A DNA stretch of 59,560 nt from Rhodocyclales bacterium (GCA_026399475.1 JAPLQY010000037.1:1-59560), one strand, 5' to 3'. Counted from the stretch's first letter, positions 28,889 through 38,569 are shown. Notes: generated by a model from the sequence alone, not told the origin. Numbers and translations: made by a program.

Positions 28889-30448
28889 ATGCCCTTCCTC
28901 GACTGGGTCAACAAGGCACAGGCAACGCAAGTCGCCGCTGCCGTGCCCTATCACCTGCTGGAATTTCAATCCGCGCACGGCGACGGGAACGCTGAAAACC
29001 TGCTGATCCAGGGCGACAACCTGCTCGCCCTGAAAGCCTTGCTGCCCTTCTATCGCGGGCAAGTGAAGTGCATCTACATCGATCCGCCCTACAACACGCA
29101 ATCGGCCTTCGAGCACTACGACGACAAGCTGGAGCATTCGCAGTGGCTGTCGATGATGCATCCGCGCCTGGTGCTGCTGCGCGACTTGCTGGCCGAGGAC
29201 GGAACTATCTGGGTGTCGATCGACGACCGCGAGGCGCATTACCTGAAGGTGCTGATGGATGAGGTATTTGGGCGCACAAGTTTCATAAGCTCCGTAGTTT
29301 GGATAAAGACATCCAGCGTCCACAACAACGCTGAATTTTTTTCGTCAATGAACGACACGATTCACGTATTCGCAAAAAGCTTGAGCCTGTGCAAATTCAG
29401 AAGGATTCCGCGCAGCGAACGTAATGCCAGCGACTACACGAACCCCGACAGTGACTCCCGAGGCGCTTGGGCATCGAGCCCATTACATGTCAGCCTGACA
29501 TCCGGCCAGCGCGGAGCACAGTTCGCGAGAACTGGAACGTCTTCTGGATTGTTCCCCATCGTCAATCCACACGGCGAAACAATCTGGCCACCCAAAGGTA
29601 GAGCGTGGGCCTACGCGACCGAAACAATAGCTTCGTTCCAAAACGACAACCGCATCTGGTGGGGCGCGGATGGCCGCAATCAACCTCGTCTGAAACGATT
29701 CTTCTCCGAACTGAAGGAGGGAGTTGTCCCAACAACCGTATGGGGCCACGAAGATGTAGGACACAATCAAGAAGCAAAGAAGGAGACGGCCGCACTGTTG
29801 CTTGACGAGGACACCGACTTGTTTTCAACGCCCAAGCCTGAGCGCCTGATTCAGCGCATCCTCCACATCGCCACCAACCCCAACGACCTCGTCCTCGACA
29901 GCTTCCTCGGCTCCGGCACCACCGCCGCCGTCGCGCACAAAATGAACCGCCGCTGGATCGGCATCGAGATGGGCGAGCATGCGGTGACGCATTGCCTGCC
30001 GCGCCTGGAGAAAGTCGGCGCTGGCGAGACGGGGGGCATCTCGGCCGCCGTCGGCTGGCAGGGCGGCGGCGGCTTCCGTTTCCATCGCCTCGGTGAAGCG
30101 GTGTTCGATGCCGATGGCGGCATCAACCCCGCCGTGCGCTTCGCCTCGCTGGCGGCCTACCTGTGGCATTTCGAGACCGGCCAGCCGGCCGCGCAAAGTT
30201 TCAACTCGCCTTGCCTCGGCGTGCATGAAGGCACGGCCTACACCCTGCTCTACAACGGCATCCTCGGCGACCGCCGCCCGGCCGGCGGCAATGTGCTGAC
30301 CTCGAACGTGCTGGCGCATCTCGACGCGCTCTTTCCCCATGCCGGCCCGCGCGTGATCTACGGCGAAACGACGCGGCTGGGCGAGGCTCGCTTGCGCGAG
30401 GCCGGCATCACGTTCAAGCAGATTCCCTACGACATCAAGGCGCGCTGA
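28889..30448 (+). CDS. Type III DNA methyltransferase (Mod)
   Basis: The 519-residue enzyme has motif IV DPPYNT (65-70) ahead of motif I DSFLGSGTTAAVAH (about 335), the beta-class order of type III Mod N6-adenine methyltransferases. Between them lies a target-recognition region (about 130-310). Hand counting gives 42% G+C for 29281-29400 against 75% for 30001-30060. The start MPFLDWVNKAQATQ is chosen over an upstream reading that runs through the intergenic region. The res gene starts 3 bp after the stop. Confidence 0.9.
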   Translation: MPFLDWVNKAQATQVAAAVPYHLLEFQSAHGDGNAENLLIQGDNLLALKALLPFYRGQVKCIYIDPPYNTQSAFEHYDDKLEHSQWLSMMHPRLVLLRDLLAEDGTIWVSIDDREAHYLKVLMDEVFGRTSFISSVVWIKTSSVHNNAEFFSSMNDTIHVFAKSLSLCKFRRIPRSERNASDYTNPDSDSRGAWASSPLHVSLTSGQRGAQFARTGTSSGLFPIVNPHGETIWPPKGRAWAYATETIASFQNDNRIWWGADGRNQPRLKRFFSELKEGVVPTTVWGHEDVGHNQEAKKETAALLLDEDTDLFSTPKPERLIQRILHIATNPNDLVLDSFLGSGTTAAVAHKMNRRWIGIEMGEHAVTHCLPRLEKVGAGETGGISAAVGWQGGGGFRFHRLGEAVFDADGGINPAVRFASLAAYLWHFETGQPAAQSFNSPCLGVHEGTAYTLLYNGILGDRRPAGGNVLTSNVLAHLDALFPHAGPRVIYGETTRLGEARLREAGITFKQIPYDIKAR

Positions 30449-30450
30449 CC

Positions 30451-33111
30451 ATGTTCGCACTCAAGAGCTATCAGGTGGCGGCGCTCGAAGCGCTGGAAGG
30501 CTTCTTCGAGCGCGTGCGTTCCGTGGGTCTGGCGGCTGCATGGACCGCAGAAGTTCCCGAAGGGACGCAGCGCGCTGGCTATGACGGCACGGCACTGGGC
30601 GAGGTGCCCGCCGTCTGCGTGCGCATCCCGACCGGCGGCGGCAAGACGCTATTAGCGGCGCATGCCGTGGGGCGCGTGGGCAAGCCCCTGTGCGCCAACG
30701 ATACGCCGGTGGCGCTATGGCTGGTGCCATCCGACGCGATTCGTTCGCAGACGCTGGTGGCCCTTCAATCGCCGCGCCATCCCTGCCGCATGGCGCTGGC
30801 CGAACAGTTCGGAGATGCGCTGCGGGTCTGCGCACTGGACGAACTGGCGACGGTCAATCCGCACGAGTCGAGCGCCATCGTGGTTGTCGCCACGATCCAG
30901 ACCTTCAACGTCAGGGACAGGACCATCCGCAACGTCTATGCGGTGGATGAAAGCCTGGCTCCCCACTTCCAGGCACTGACGCCGCAGCAGACGGTCCGGC
31001 TGGATTGCATTACGGAGGCCGATCTGGCGGCGCAGCCCTACCTGACCGCCGCCGATCTGGGCAAGGTGAAATCCTCGCTTGCCAACTGGCTGGTGCTGCA
31101 CCGGCCGCTGGTGATCGTGGACGAGGCGCACAACAACCGCACCGAGCAGGCCTTTCGCACTCTGCGCAACCTGCATCCGCTGGGGCTGATCGAACTGACC
31201 GCGACGCCGACGACCGGCAGCAACGTACTCTGGCACGTCGGCGCGCAGGCCTTGCAGCGCGAGGAGATGATCAAGCTGCCCATCGTGCTGATGGAGCATC
31301 CGACCGGCTGGAAGGACGCCGTGCGCGATGCGATTCTGACCCGCGACCGGCTGGAAACGCTGGCCCTGAAGGAGCCGGACTATATTCGCCCGGTGCTGCT
31401 GTTCCAGGCCGAGGCGAGGAATGGCGAGGCGACGGTCGAGGCCCTGCTGGCGCATCTGATCAGTACCGATGGCGAGAAGCTCGACCGGCGCCAGATTGCG
31501 GTTGCGACCGGCGAGCAGAAGGAACTCGACGGAATTGTGCTGGCCGATCCCGGCTGCGCGATTCGCTACGTGATCACCGTCGAAGCGCTCAAGGAAGGTT
31601 GGGATTGCCCCTTCGCCTATGTGCTGTGCAGCTTGCAGGATGCCAGGAGCGCGAAGGACGTGGAGCAATTGCTCGGCCGCGTGCTGCGCATGCCCTATGC
31701 CCGCTCGCGAGCGATGCCGGAACTGAACAAGGCCTACGCGCACATCGTGGCGCAGGGCTTCGCGCGGGTGGCGGACCAGCTCGCCGATCGGCTGGTGAAC
31801 AATATGGGATTCGAGGCCTACGAAGCCGCGTTGGCGATCCAGCAGGCGCCGCTTCCCTTGCCGGGCGGCCAGGCCGTCGCACCGCGCGCGGTGGAAGCGG
31901 CCATCCCGCTGCCAGCCTTGCCCGCGCAACCGGTGCCTTTGTCGCTGGCCCCCGCGCTGGAAATCCGCCCGACCGCGAACGGCGCAACCGCATTGGTGCG
32001 CGGCGAAATTTCGTCGGAGATCGAGGACTTCCTGCTCACCGCCTGCACGCCCAGGCAGCAGCCGGTGCTGCGCGCAGCCATCGAGCGCGAACGCCTGCGC
32101 CAGGCCGCGCAGCTGTCGCCGTCGGCGCGCGGCGTGCCCTTCGCGCCGCTGCCGCAACTGTGCTTCATGTGGGAGGGCGAGTTGCAGCCGGTGGAGCGCC
32201 GCGTGCTGGCGGAACTCGGCGACTTCGACCTGTCCGCCGAAGCGCTGAACTTGGCCGGCTTCGCGCTGACCGAGAACGGGCCGGTGTTCGAGATCGAGTT
32301 GGATGGCGGCCGTGTGCATTACCACGTCGCCGAACCCGAGCAACTCTATCTCGACCAGGTGCCGGCGCATGCCAGCGAAAACGATCTGGTGCGCTGGCTC
32401 GACCGCGAATGCCGCCAGGCGGACGTGGCGCAAGCGGCCATGCTCAAGTGGCTACTGGCACTAATCCGGCACTTGATAGCGGATCGCGGCTTCACGCTGA
32501 CGGCGCTGGTGCGCGCCAAGTATCCGCTGGCGGCCGCCGTTCGTGCCGAGATCGAGCGCAGGCGCGGCAAGGCCGTGAACGCTGGTTTCCAGAAGTCGCT
32601 GCCCGGATTGGTCGCCGCGCCGACCTTGGCGGATAGCTTCCGTTATGCCTTTGCTTTCCACCCCGACCGTTACCCGGCGCGACTACCTTTTTACTCGGGG
32701 CGTTACCGTTTTCAGAAACATTACTACCCGGTGATCCACGACCTGCGCGAGAAGCGCGCGGATGGCACACCGGCCGAGGAATTTCTCTGCGCCCGCGCCA
32801 TCGACACGCAGCCGGCCGTAAAGCACTGGGTGCGCAATGTCGAGCGCGAAGAGCGCTTTTCGTTCTGGCTGCCGACGGCGACGGATTACTTCTACCCGGA
32901 TTTTGTCTGCGAACTGAATGATGGCCGCGTGCTGGTGGTCGAGTACAAGGGCGCGCATTTGCTGCACGACCCCGATACACGCGAGAAAGCGCAAATCGGC
33001 CACCAGTGGGAAGCATCAAGCGGCAAGCGCTGTCTGTTTCTGTTGGCGGTGCTGGACGACCGGGGCCGCGACATCGCGCAGCAGATCGCCGGGAAAATCG
33101 CCGAGGCTTGA
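30451..33111 (+). CDS. Type III restriction subunit (Res)
   Basis: The 886-residue protein is an SF2 translocase-endonuclease. Visible motifs are Walker A PTGGGKT (60-66), DEAHNN (about 224), ELTATPTTGS, VEALKEGWDCPFAYVLCS with QLLGRVLRMP (motif VI), and a C-terminal PD-(D/E)xK-like site YPDFVCELN...VLVVEYKG. Together with Mod it cuts DNA after converging on unmethylated sites. The frame is intact. The boundary motif overlaps its stop codon. Confidence 0.92.
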   Translation: MFALKSYQVAALEALEGFFERVRSVGLAAAWTAEVPEGTQRAGYDGTALGEVPAVCVRIPTGGGKTLLAAHAVGRVGKPLCANDTPVALWLVPSDAIRSQTLVALQSPRHPCRMALAEQFGDALRVCALDELATVNPHESSAIVVVATIQTFNVRDRTIRNVYAVDESLAPHFQALTPQQTVRLDCITEADLAAQPYLTAADLGKVKSSLANWLVLHRPLVIVDEAHNNRTEQAFRTLRNLHPLGLIELTATPTTGSNVLWHVGAQALQREEMIKLPIVLMEHPTGWKDAVRDAILTRDRLETLALKEPDYIRPVLLFQAEARNGEATVEALLAHLISTDGEKLDRRQIAVATGEQKELDGIVLADPGCAIRYVITVEALKEGWDCPFAYVLCSLQDARSAKDVEQLLGRVLRMPYARSRAMPELNKAYAHIVAQGFARVADQLADRLVNNMGFEAYEAALAIQQAPLPLPGGQAVAPRAVEAAIPLPALPAQPVPLSLAPALEIRPTANGATALVRGEISSEIEDFLLTACTPRQQPVLRAAIERERLRQAAQLSPSARGVPFAPLPQLCFMWEGELQPVERRVLAELGDFDLSAEALNLAGFALTENGPVFEIELDGGRVHYHVAEPEQLYLDQVPAHASENDLVRWLDRECRQADVAQAAMLKWLLALIRHLIADRGFTLTALVRAKYPLAAAVRAEIERRRGKAVNAGFQKSLPGLVAAPTLADSFRYAFAFHPDRYPARLPFYSGRYRFQKHYYPVIHDLREKRADGTPAEEFLCARAIDTQPAVKHWVRNVEREERFSFWLPTATDYFYPDFVCELNDGRVLVVEYKGAHLLHDPDTREKAQIGHQWEASSGKRCLFLLAVLDDRGRDIAQQIAGKIAEA

Positions 33112-33134
33112 AAGTCGGCGCTGGCGCTACGGCG
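33110..33134 (+). repeat. Boundary motif copy after res
   Basis: GAAAGTCGGCGCTGGCG followed by CTACGGCG starts inside the res TGA. The same ~25-bp motif occurs at 1061-1084 (reverse), 2290-2314 and 33929-33953. Here it is not attached to the long repeat. It lies between the convergent res and PIN-toxin genes. Confidence 0.65.
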
Positions 33135-33140
33135 TCCCGC

Positions 33141-33581
33141 CTATTCCGGCGGCGAGTTTGCCGTGATTTCCCACGGATTGAACACCACCGGCAAGGCCGC
33201 CATGAAGTCACGGTCGTTGCGCGTCACCAGTACCAATCCGTGTTCGACCGCCGTCGCCGCGATGATCGAATCGAAGGCAGCCATCGTGCGCCCGCCGGCC
33301 TCGACGCGGGCGCACATCTCGCCCCAGTAGGCGGCGGTCTCGCTGGTGAAAGGCAATATCCGGTCGGCGAACCCGGCCTGCAATTGCTCAAGCCAGGACG
33401 TCAAATCCGTCTTGCGCCGCGATATGGGCAAGCGCGCCACGCCACGCCGCAATTCGGCCAGCGTCATCGCCGCGACATACAGATCGCTTTCGGTGCGCGC
33501 ATTGATCCACGCCAGCACTCTGGCCTCCGGCACCGTCTTGACGAATTCCGACAGCACGCAGGTGTCAAGCAGATACTTCAC
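33141..33581 (-). CDS. PIN-domain (VapC/FitB-like) toxin
   Basis: The 146-residue ribonuclease has the PIN acidic residues in MKYLLDTCVLSEF (Asp6), AAMTLAELRRGVARL, FDSIIAATAVEHGLVLVTRN and NDRDF. FitB-like PIN toxins share the start LLDTCVLSE. Its start overlaps the antitoxin stop by 4 bp. Confidence 0.88.
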   Translation of the reverse strand: MKYLLDTCVLSEFVKTVPEARVLAWINARTESDLYVAAMTLAELRRGVARLPISRRKTDLTSWLEQLQAGFADRILPFTSETAAYWGEMCARVEAGGRTMAAFDSIIAATAVEHGLVLVTRNDRDFMAALPVVFNPWEITANSPPE

Positions 33582-33820
33582 AAGTCGAGTGCTCGCACCG
33601 TTTCAGCGGAACGGGAAATATCCAGCGCTTCGCCGCGCGGCGCGCCGTTCAACACCGCCAGCAACGATGGCCCAGCCAGCAGGCGCCGGTATTCCGGCGC
33701 GGCGATCACCACCACCGCCTCCGCGCCGCGCCGCGTGACGAGCTGCGGCCCTTCGGCGAGCGTGCAATCCACCAACTCGCTGAAACGGCTCTTGGCCTCC
33801 TGCAGTTGCCATGTGTGCAT
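33578..33820 (-). CDS. Phd/YefM-family antitoxin
   Basis: An 80-residue protein starting MHTWQLQEAKSRFSELVDCT, followed by GPQLVTRRGAEAVVVIAAPEYRRLL, the Phd fold. The C-terminal ~25 residues probably bind the PIN toxin. GGAGATCATC precedes the ATG, and a near-perfect palindrome lies 16-44 bp upstream, the expected autoregulatory site. Confidence 0.88.
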   Translation of the reverse strand: MHTWQLQEAKSRFSELVDCTLAEGPQLVTRRGAEAVVVIAAPEYRRLLAGPSLLAVLNGAPRGEALDISRSAETVRALDL

Positions 33821-33835
33821 GATGATCTCCTTGCA

Positions 33836-33864
33836 GATGAACTAGTCAGTCTGACCAGTTCATC
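33836..33864. promoter_or_regulatory. Operator palindrome of Phd/PIN pair
   Basis: GATGAACTAGTCAG (33836-33849) and CTGACCAGTTCATC (33851-33864) pair at 13 of 14 positions around one central base. Phd-type antitoxins bind palindromes of this kind and repress their operons. The palindrome begins 16 bp upstream of the antitoxin start. Confidence 0.7.
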
Positions 33865-33928
33865 ATGATTCAATGCTCGCCGGATGTCAAGGATGCCGGG
33901 TAACGTCGAAGGGTCGGCTCGATGCCTC

Positions 33929-33953
33929 GAGAGTCGGCGCTGGCGGTACGGCG
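33929..33953 (+). repeat. Boundary motif copy before ilvD
   Basis: GAGAGTCGGCGCTGGCG followed by GTACGGCG is the fourth copy of the motif. It is followed at once by ATACAAT, whose TACAAT (33955-33960) would serve as a -10 about 39 bp before ilvD, although no clear -35 is present. It marks the core side of the accessory block. Confidence 0.6.
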
Positions 33954-33998
33954 ATACAATTGCAAATTCGCTCTCACCCCATTGCGCTGGAGACTCCC

Positions 33999-35846
33999 AT
34001 GCCTGACTACCGCTCACGCACTTCCACCCACGGCCGCAACATGGCCGGCGCCCGCGCGCTATGGCGCGCCACCGGCATGAAGGATGGCGACTTCGGCAAG
34101 CCGATCATCGCCGTGGTCAACTCCTTCACCCAGTTCGTGCCGGGCCACGTCCACCTGAAGGACATGGGGCAACTGGTGGCGCGCGAGATCGAGGCGGCCG
34201 GCGGCATCGCCAAGGAATTCAACACGATTGCGATCGATGACGGCATCGCCATGGGCCACGGCGGCATGCTCTACAGCCTGCCATCGCGCGAGCTGATCGC
34301 CGACTCGGTCGAGTACATGGTCAACGGCCATTGCGCCGATGCGATGGTCTGCATTTCCAATTGCGACAAGATCACGCCGGGCATGCTGATGGCCAGCCTG
34401 CGCCTCAACATTCCGACCGTATTCGTCTCCGGCGGACCGATGGAAGCCGGCAAGGTCAAGTGGCACGGCGAGTACCGCATGGTCGACCTGATCGACGCCA
34501 TGATCGAATCCGCCGACAGCAAGAACAGCGACGCCGAAGTGGCCAGCATGGAGCGCTCCGCCTGCCCCACCTGCGGCTCCTGTTCCGGAATGTTCACCGC
34601 CAATTCGATGAACTGCCTGACAGAGGCGCTCGGCCTCTCGATGCCCGGCAACGGCTCGCTCTTGGCGACGCATGCCGACCGCGAGATGTTGTTCCTCAAG
34701 GCCGGCCGTGTGATCGTCGACCTTTGCCATCGCTGGTACGAGAAGGATGATGCTTCCGTGTTGCCGCGCTCGATTGCCAGCTTCGCCGCCTTCGAGAATG
34801 CGATTGCGCTCGACATCGCCATGGGCGGCTCGACCAACACGGTGCTGCACCTTTTGGCGGCGGCACAAGAGGCGGGCGTGAGCTTCAATATGTACGACAT
34901 CGACCGCATGTCGCGCCGCGTTCCCTGTCTCGCCAAGGTGGCGCCGGCAACGCAGAAGTACCACATGGAGGACGTGCATCGCGCCGGCGGCATCATGGCC
35001 ATCCTCGGCGAACTGGACCGTGCCGGCCTGATCCATCGCGACTGCCCGACCGTGCTCTACCCGACGCTGGGCGAGGCCCTCGACTGCTGCGACGTCAAGC
35101 GCAACACCAGCCCGGCAGTGCATGACTTCTACCGCGCGGCGCCGGGCGGCGTGCAGACCCAAGTCGCTTTCTCGCAAAGCCGCCGCTACCCGAAGCTCGA
35201 TCTCGACCGCGCCAACGGCTGCATCCGCGACAAGGCGCACGCCTATTCCGCGGATGGCGGACTGGCCGTGCTGTTCGGCAACATCGCGGAGAAGGGCTGC
35301 GTGGTCAAGACGGCCGGCGTCGATGACTCGAACCTCAAATTCATCGGTCGCGCTCGCGTCTGCCAGTCACAGGAAGAAGCGGTGGAGAAAATCCTCGCCG
35401 ACCAGATCGTCGCCGGCGATATCGTGGTCGTCGTGTACGAAGGCCCCAAGGGCGGGCCCGGCATGCAGGAAATGCTCTATCCGACCTCGTATCTCAAGTC
35501 GAAAGGCATGGGCAAGGTCTGTGCGCTACTGACCGATGGCCGCTTTTCCGGCGGTACGTCGGGACTTTCCATCGGCCATGCCTCGCCGGAAGCCGCAGCC
35601 GGCGGCGCCATCGGCCTGGTCGAGGAGGGGGACACGATCGAAATCGACATTCCCAACCGTCGCATCCACCTCGCGGTGCACGAGTCGGTGCTGGCGGCAC
35701 GGCGCGCCGCCATGGAAGCGCGCGGAGCTGCGGCGTGGAAGCCGGTCAATCGGCAGCGCGAAGTCTCGGCCGCACTCAAGGCTTACGCGGCAATGACAAC
35801 GTCGGCTGACACCGGGGCAGTGAGGGACGTTTCGCAGCTCTTTTGA
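33999..35846 (+). CDS. ilvD: Dihydroxy-acid dehydratase
   Basis: The 615-residue Fe-S enzyme makes 2-keto acids for Val, Ile, Leu and pantothenate synthesis. It has [20 protein letters not shown] and [29 protein letters not shown] cluster motifs, plus [19 protein letters not shown] at the C-terminal side. The N-terminus [21 protein letters not shown] is standard, so ATG 33999 is chosen. Its stop codon lies inside the FNR-type box of the next operon. Confidence 0.96.
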   Translation: MPDYRSRTSTHGRNMAGARALWRATGMKDGDFGKPIIAVVNSFTQFVPGHVHLKDMGQLVAREIEAAGGIAKEFNTIAIDDGIAMGHGGMLYSLPSRELIADSVEYMVNGHCADAMVCISNCDKITPGMLMASLRLNIPTVFVSGGPMEAGKVKWHGEYRMVDLIDAMIESADSKNSDAEVASMERSACPTCGSCSGMFTANSMNCLTEALGLSMPGNGSLLATHADREMLFLKAGRVIVDLCHRWYEKDDASVLPRSIASFAAFENAIALDIAMGGSTNTVLHLLAAAQEAGVSFNMYDIDRMSRRVPCLAKVAPATQKYHMEDVHRAGGIMAILGELDRAGLIHRDCPTVLYPTLGEALDCCDVKRNTSPAVHDFYRAAPGGVQTQVAFSQSRRYPKLDLDRANGCIRDKAHAYSADGGLAVLFGNIAEKGCVVKTAGVDDSNLKFIGRARVCQSQEEAVEKILADQIVAGDIVVVVYEGPKGGPGMQEMLYPTSYLKSKGMGKVCALLTDGRFSGGTSGLSIGHASPEAAAGGAIGLVEEGDTIEIDIPNRRIHLAVHESVLAARRAAMEARGAAAWKPVNRQREVSAALKAYAAMTTSADTGAVRDVSQLF

Positions 35847-35883
35847 TCTGAATCAAATCTCCATTCGAATGTTAGCAGATAAT
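35843..35883 (+). promoter_or_regulatory. FNR/Anr-type box and -10 element
   Basis: TTGATCTGAATCAA (35843-35856) is a perfect match to the FNR/Anr consensus TTGAT-N4-ATCAA. GATAAT (35878-35883) is a good -10, giving a start near 35890. The box centre at 35849.5 is then about -41, the class II activated position. The AT-rich stretch from 35857 to 35927 has no other feature. This predicts induction when oxygen is low. Confidence 0.75.
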
Positions 35884-35927
35884 TATTTATAGAAAATCTG
35901 TGATCCTGTCATACATGGGGAAGAGTC

Positions 35928-37541
35928 ATGAAACCTGCTTTCACCCGAGTTGCCCTCCTGATCTGCTGTGCCGGGTGGCTGACCGTCGCCGGTCCCGTTC
36001 TGGCCGATGAAGCCAAGCCGGAACCCAAGCCGCTCAAGCTCACCACCACCGCGGATCACACCAAATTCAAGGAACTGCAAAAGCAGTTCAATTCCGGCCC
36101 GGAGGTAACCAAGGCCTGCTTGGCGTGCCACACAGAGGCCGCCGGCCAGATTCACCGCACCAAGCACTGGAAATGGGAGTACCTGAATCCCGAAACCAAG
36201 CAGACTTTGGGCAAGAAGACGGTCGTCAATAACTTCTGCATTTCCATCGCGTCCAACTACGCCTCCTGCACCAGTTGCCACGTCGGCTATGGCTGGAAGG
36301 ATGCCAGTTTCGACTTCAAGTCCGAAGAAAACGTCGATTGCCTGGCCTGCCACGACACGTCGGGCAATTACAAGAAACCGCCAGGCTTCGCCGGCAATCC
36401 GGTGGTCAAGGACACCGAATTCCCGCCCGGCTCGGGCAAGATCATCAAGGGGATCGATCTCTCCAAGATCGCCCAGAAGGTCGGCAAGACCAGCCGCGAC
36501 ACCTGCGGTGCCTGCCACTTCAACGGCGGCGGCGGCGATGGCGTCAAACATGGCGACATGGATACTTCGCTCGCGGCGCCGACCAAGGAACTCGACGTGC
36601 ACATGGATGCGGAGGGTCTTGATTTCACCTGCGGCACCTGCCATAGCACTTCCAGCCACGATGTCGCCGGCAGCCGTTACACGCCGACCGCACAGGACAA
36701 AGGCGGTGTGCGCATCCGCGGCAAGGCGGACAAGGGCAACCCCGCTACCTGCGTCGCCTGTCATGACAGCGCCCCGCACAAGAAGCAGGCTCGCATGAAT
36801 CAGCATGCCGGCAAAATCGCCTGCCAGACCTGCCACATTCCGGCCTACGCGCGCGGCGGCGTCCCGACCAAGATGGTCTGGGACTGGTCGACCGCCGGCC
36901 AGCGTGATGCCGAGGGCAAGCAGATCACCAAGAAGGACGCCAAGGGCCACATCATCTATGAATCGCGCAAGGGCGACTTCACCCTGGCCGAGAACGTCAA
37001 GCCCGAGTATTTCTGGTTCAACGGACGCGTGGACTACACGTTGGTGACCGACAAGATCGAGAAGTCGGACCAGCGGACGCCGATCAACAGGATGGGCGGT
37101 AGCGCCACCGACGGCAAGTCGATGATCTGGCCGATGAAGGTGTTCCGCGGCTCGCAACCCTACGACTCGGTCAATAAGACACTGGTGACTCCGCACACGG
37201 CCGGCAACGACGACACCGGCTACTGGAAGAACCTTGACTGGGACAAGGCCATCACGGTCGGCATGAAGGACTCGGGGCACCCCTACTCGGGCAAGATGGA
37301 ATTCCTCAAGACCGAAATGTCCTGGCCGATCACGCACATGGTCGCGCCCAAGGAAAAAGCCTTGGGCTGTGTCGAGTGTCACAGCAAGGATGGCCGGCTG
37401 GCCGGCATCAAGGGCATCTACATTCCGGTCCGCGACAACAACAAGCTGGTGGACACCGCCGGCTGGATCATCGTGTTCCTGACGATATTCGGCGTCATCG
37501 GACATGGTGCCCTGCGCATCGTGACCGGCCGCAAGCACTAA
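35928..37541 (+). CDS. Octaheme cytochrome c, tetrathionate reductase family
   Basis: The 537-residue protein has a signal peptide (1-26) and exactly eight CxxCH motifs: 64 CLACH, 114 CTSCH, 138 CLACH, 193 CGACH, 235 CGTCH, 275 CVACH, 299 CQTCH and 481 CVECH. Heme count and spacing match the octaheme tetrathionate reductase (OTR) family, characterised in Shewanella, whose in vivo substrate is unsettled. A C-terminal helix (511-527) would anchor it to the membrane, probably next to the cytochrome b encoded 12 bp downstream. Catalysis could be reduction or oxidation of a sulfur or nitrogen compound. Confidence 0.88.
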   Translation: MKPAFTRVALLICCAGWLTVAGPVLADEAKPEPKPLKLTTTADHTKFKELQKQFNSGPEVTKACLACHTEAAGQIHRTKHWKWEYLNPETKQTLGKKTVVNNFCISIASNYASCTSCHVGYGWKDASFDFKSEENVDCLACHDTSGNYKKPPGFAGNPVVKDTEFPPGSGKIIKGIDLSKIAQKVGKTSRDTCGACHFNGGGGDGVKHGDMDTSLAAPTKELDVHMDAEGLDFTCGTCHSTSSHDVAGSRYTPTAQDKGGVRIRGKADKGNPATCVACHDSAPHKKQARMNQHAGKIACQTCHIPAYARGGVPTKMVWDWSTAGQRDAEGKQITKKDAKGHIIYESRKGDFTLAENVKPEYFWFNGRVDYTLVTDKIEKSDQRTPINRMGGSATDGKSMIWPMKVFRGSQPYDSVNKTLVTPHTAGNDDTGYWKNLDWDKAITVGMKDSGHPYSGKMEFLKTEMSWPITHMVAPKEKALGCVECHSKDGRLAGIKGIYIPVRDNNKLVDTAGWIIVFLTIFGVIGHGALRIVTGRKH

Positions 37542-37553
37542 GGAGAACCTGAA

Positions 37554-38150
37554 ATGTCTGAACGTATCTACGTCTTCAAGCTCTTCGAGCGTTTCTGGCA
37601 CTGGTCGCAGGCAGGCCTGATCATGTTCCTGATGCTCACCGCCTTCGACATCCACGGCACCTACACCATCTTCGGCTTTGAAAAGGCGGTGAATTACCAC
37701 ACCATCGCCGCTTGGACACTGATCGGCCTGTGGGTGTTCGCGATCTTCTGGCACTTCACCACCGGCGAATGGAAGCAGTACATTCCGACCACGGAAAAAG
37801 TCGTGGCGATGGCGAACTACTACCTGTTCGGCATATTCAGGAATGCACCGCATCCGTTCAAGCTGACGCAGTTGCGCAAGCACAATCCGCTGCAACGGCT
37901 GGCTTATCTTGGCATCATGCTGTTCGTCGGGCCGCTGATCTGGGTCACCGGAGTGCTCTATCTGTTCTATGCCGATTGGGCGGCCTGGGGGCTTACCAGT
38001 CTGCCGCTGGAATGGGTCGCCACGGGACACATCATCGGTGCCTTCATGATGCTCGCTTTCCTGATCGCCCACGTTTACCTGACCACTGCCGGCCATACGC
38101 CTCTGGCTCACATCAAGGCCATGGTGACCGGCTGGGAAGAAGTCGATTAA
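37554..38150 (+). CDS. Membrane cytochrome b (b561-like)
   Basis: A 198-residue protein with about four transmembrane helices and paired His residues for b hemes: ERFWHWSQAGLIMF, NYHTIAAWTLIGLWVFAIFWHF, and TGHIIGAFMMLAFLIAHVYLTTAGHTP. It belongs to the cytochrome b561/hydrogenase-type b subunit group that connects quinones to periplasmic redox proteins. Located 12 bp after the octaheme gene, with AGGAG upstream. It is the likely quinone-side partner. Confidence 0.88.
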   Translation: MSERIYVFKLFERFWHWSQAGLIMFLMLTAFDIHGTYTIFGFEKAVNYHTIAAWTLIGLWVFAIFWHFTTGEWKQYIPTTEKVVAMANYYLFGIFRNAPHPFKLTQLRKHNPLQRLAYLGIMLFVGPLIWVTGVLYLFYADWAAWGLTSLPLEWVATGHIIGAFMMLAFLIAHVYLTTAGHTPLAHIKAMVTGWEEVD

Positions 38151-38182
38151 TCAAGCACCTTTTTTCTGCAAGGAGTTCAACC

Positions 38183-38569
38183 ATGAAATTCAGTAAAACC
38201 CTGACAGTTGCTACCGCACTTTCCCTGTTCGCTGCTTCAGCCTTCGCCTATGACGCCGACTGGAAGCGCGGTCGTGTCTATTACCGCAGCGTGTGCACCT
38301 CCTGTCACGCGGTGGCACCGATCGGCTCGATCAATCCGAGTACCAAGACCAAGGCGGAATGGGCGGCCTACCTGAAGGCCGACAAGCACAACAAGGGCAA
38401 GGACACCGTCAAGCAGTACGTCAGCAAGGCTTATCGCGCCAGCATCAAGTCAGGCAACAAGGCCGCCGAGAAGTTCGCCGACACCCCGGATCAGGAATTG
38501 ATGGACGACATCTCCGCCTTCCTGACCAAGGGCGCCAAGGACGGCGACGCCCCGGCAACCTGTAGCTGA
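38183..38569 (+). CDS. Monoheme periplasmic cytochrome c
   Basis: The 128-residue protein has a signal peptide (MKFSKTLTVATALSLFAASAFA) and a single CTSCH at 38-42, followed by a Lys-rich middle and a helical C-terminus (DQELMDDISAFLTKGAKDG). CAAGGAG lies just upstream of ATG 38183. It probably shuttles electrons between the octaheme protein and other periplasmic partners; the class is c5-like, uncertain. Confidence 0.85.
   Translation: MKFSKTLTVATALSLFAASAFAYDADWKRGRVYYRSVCTSCHAVAPIGSINPSTKTKAEWAAYLKADKHNKGKDTVKQYVSKAYRASIKSGNKAAEKFADTPDQELMDDISAFLTKGAKDGDAPATCS

Noticed and set aside
35883..38111. 742-residue antisense frame opposite the octaheme gene
   Set aside because: The sense protein has eight heme motifs and a signal peptide; the antisense one has none.
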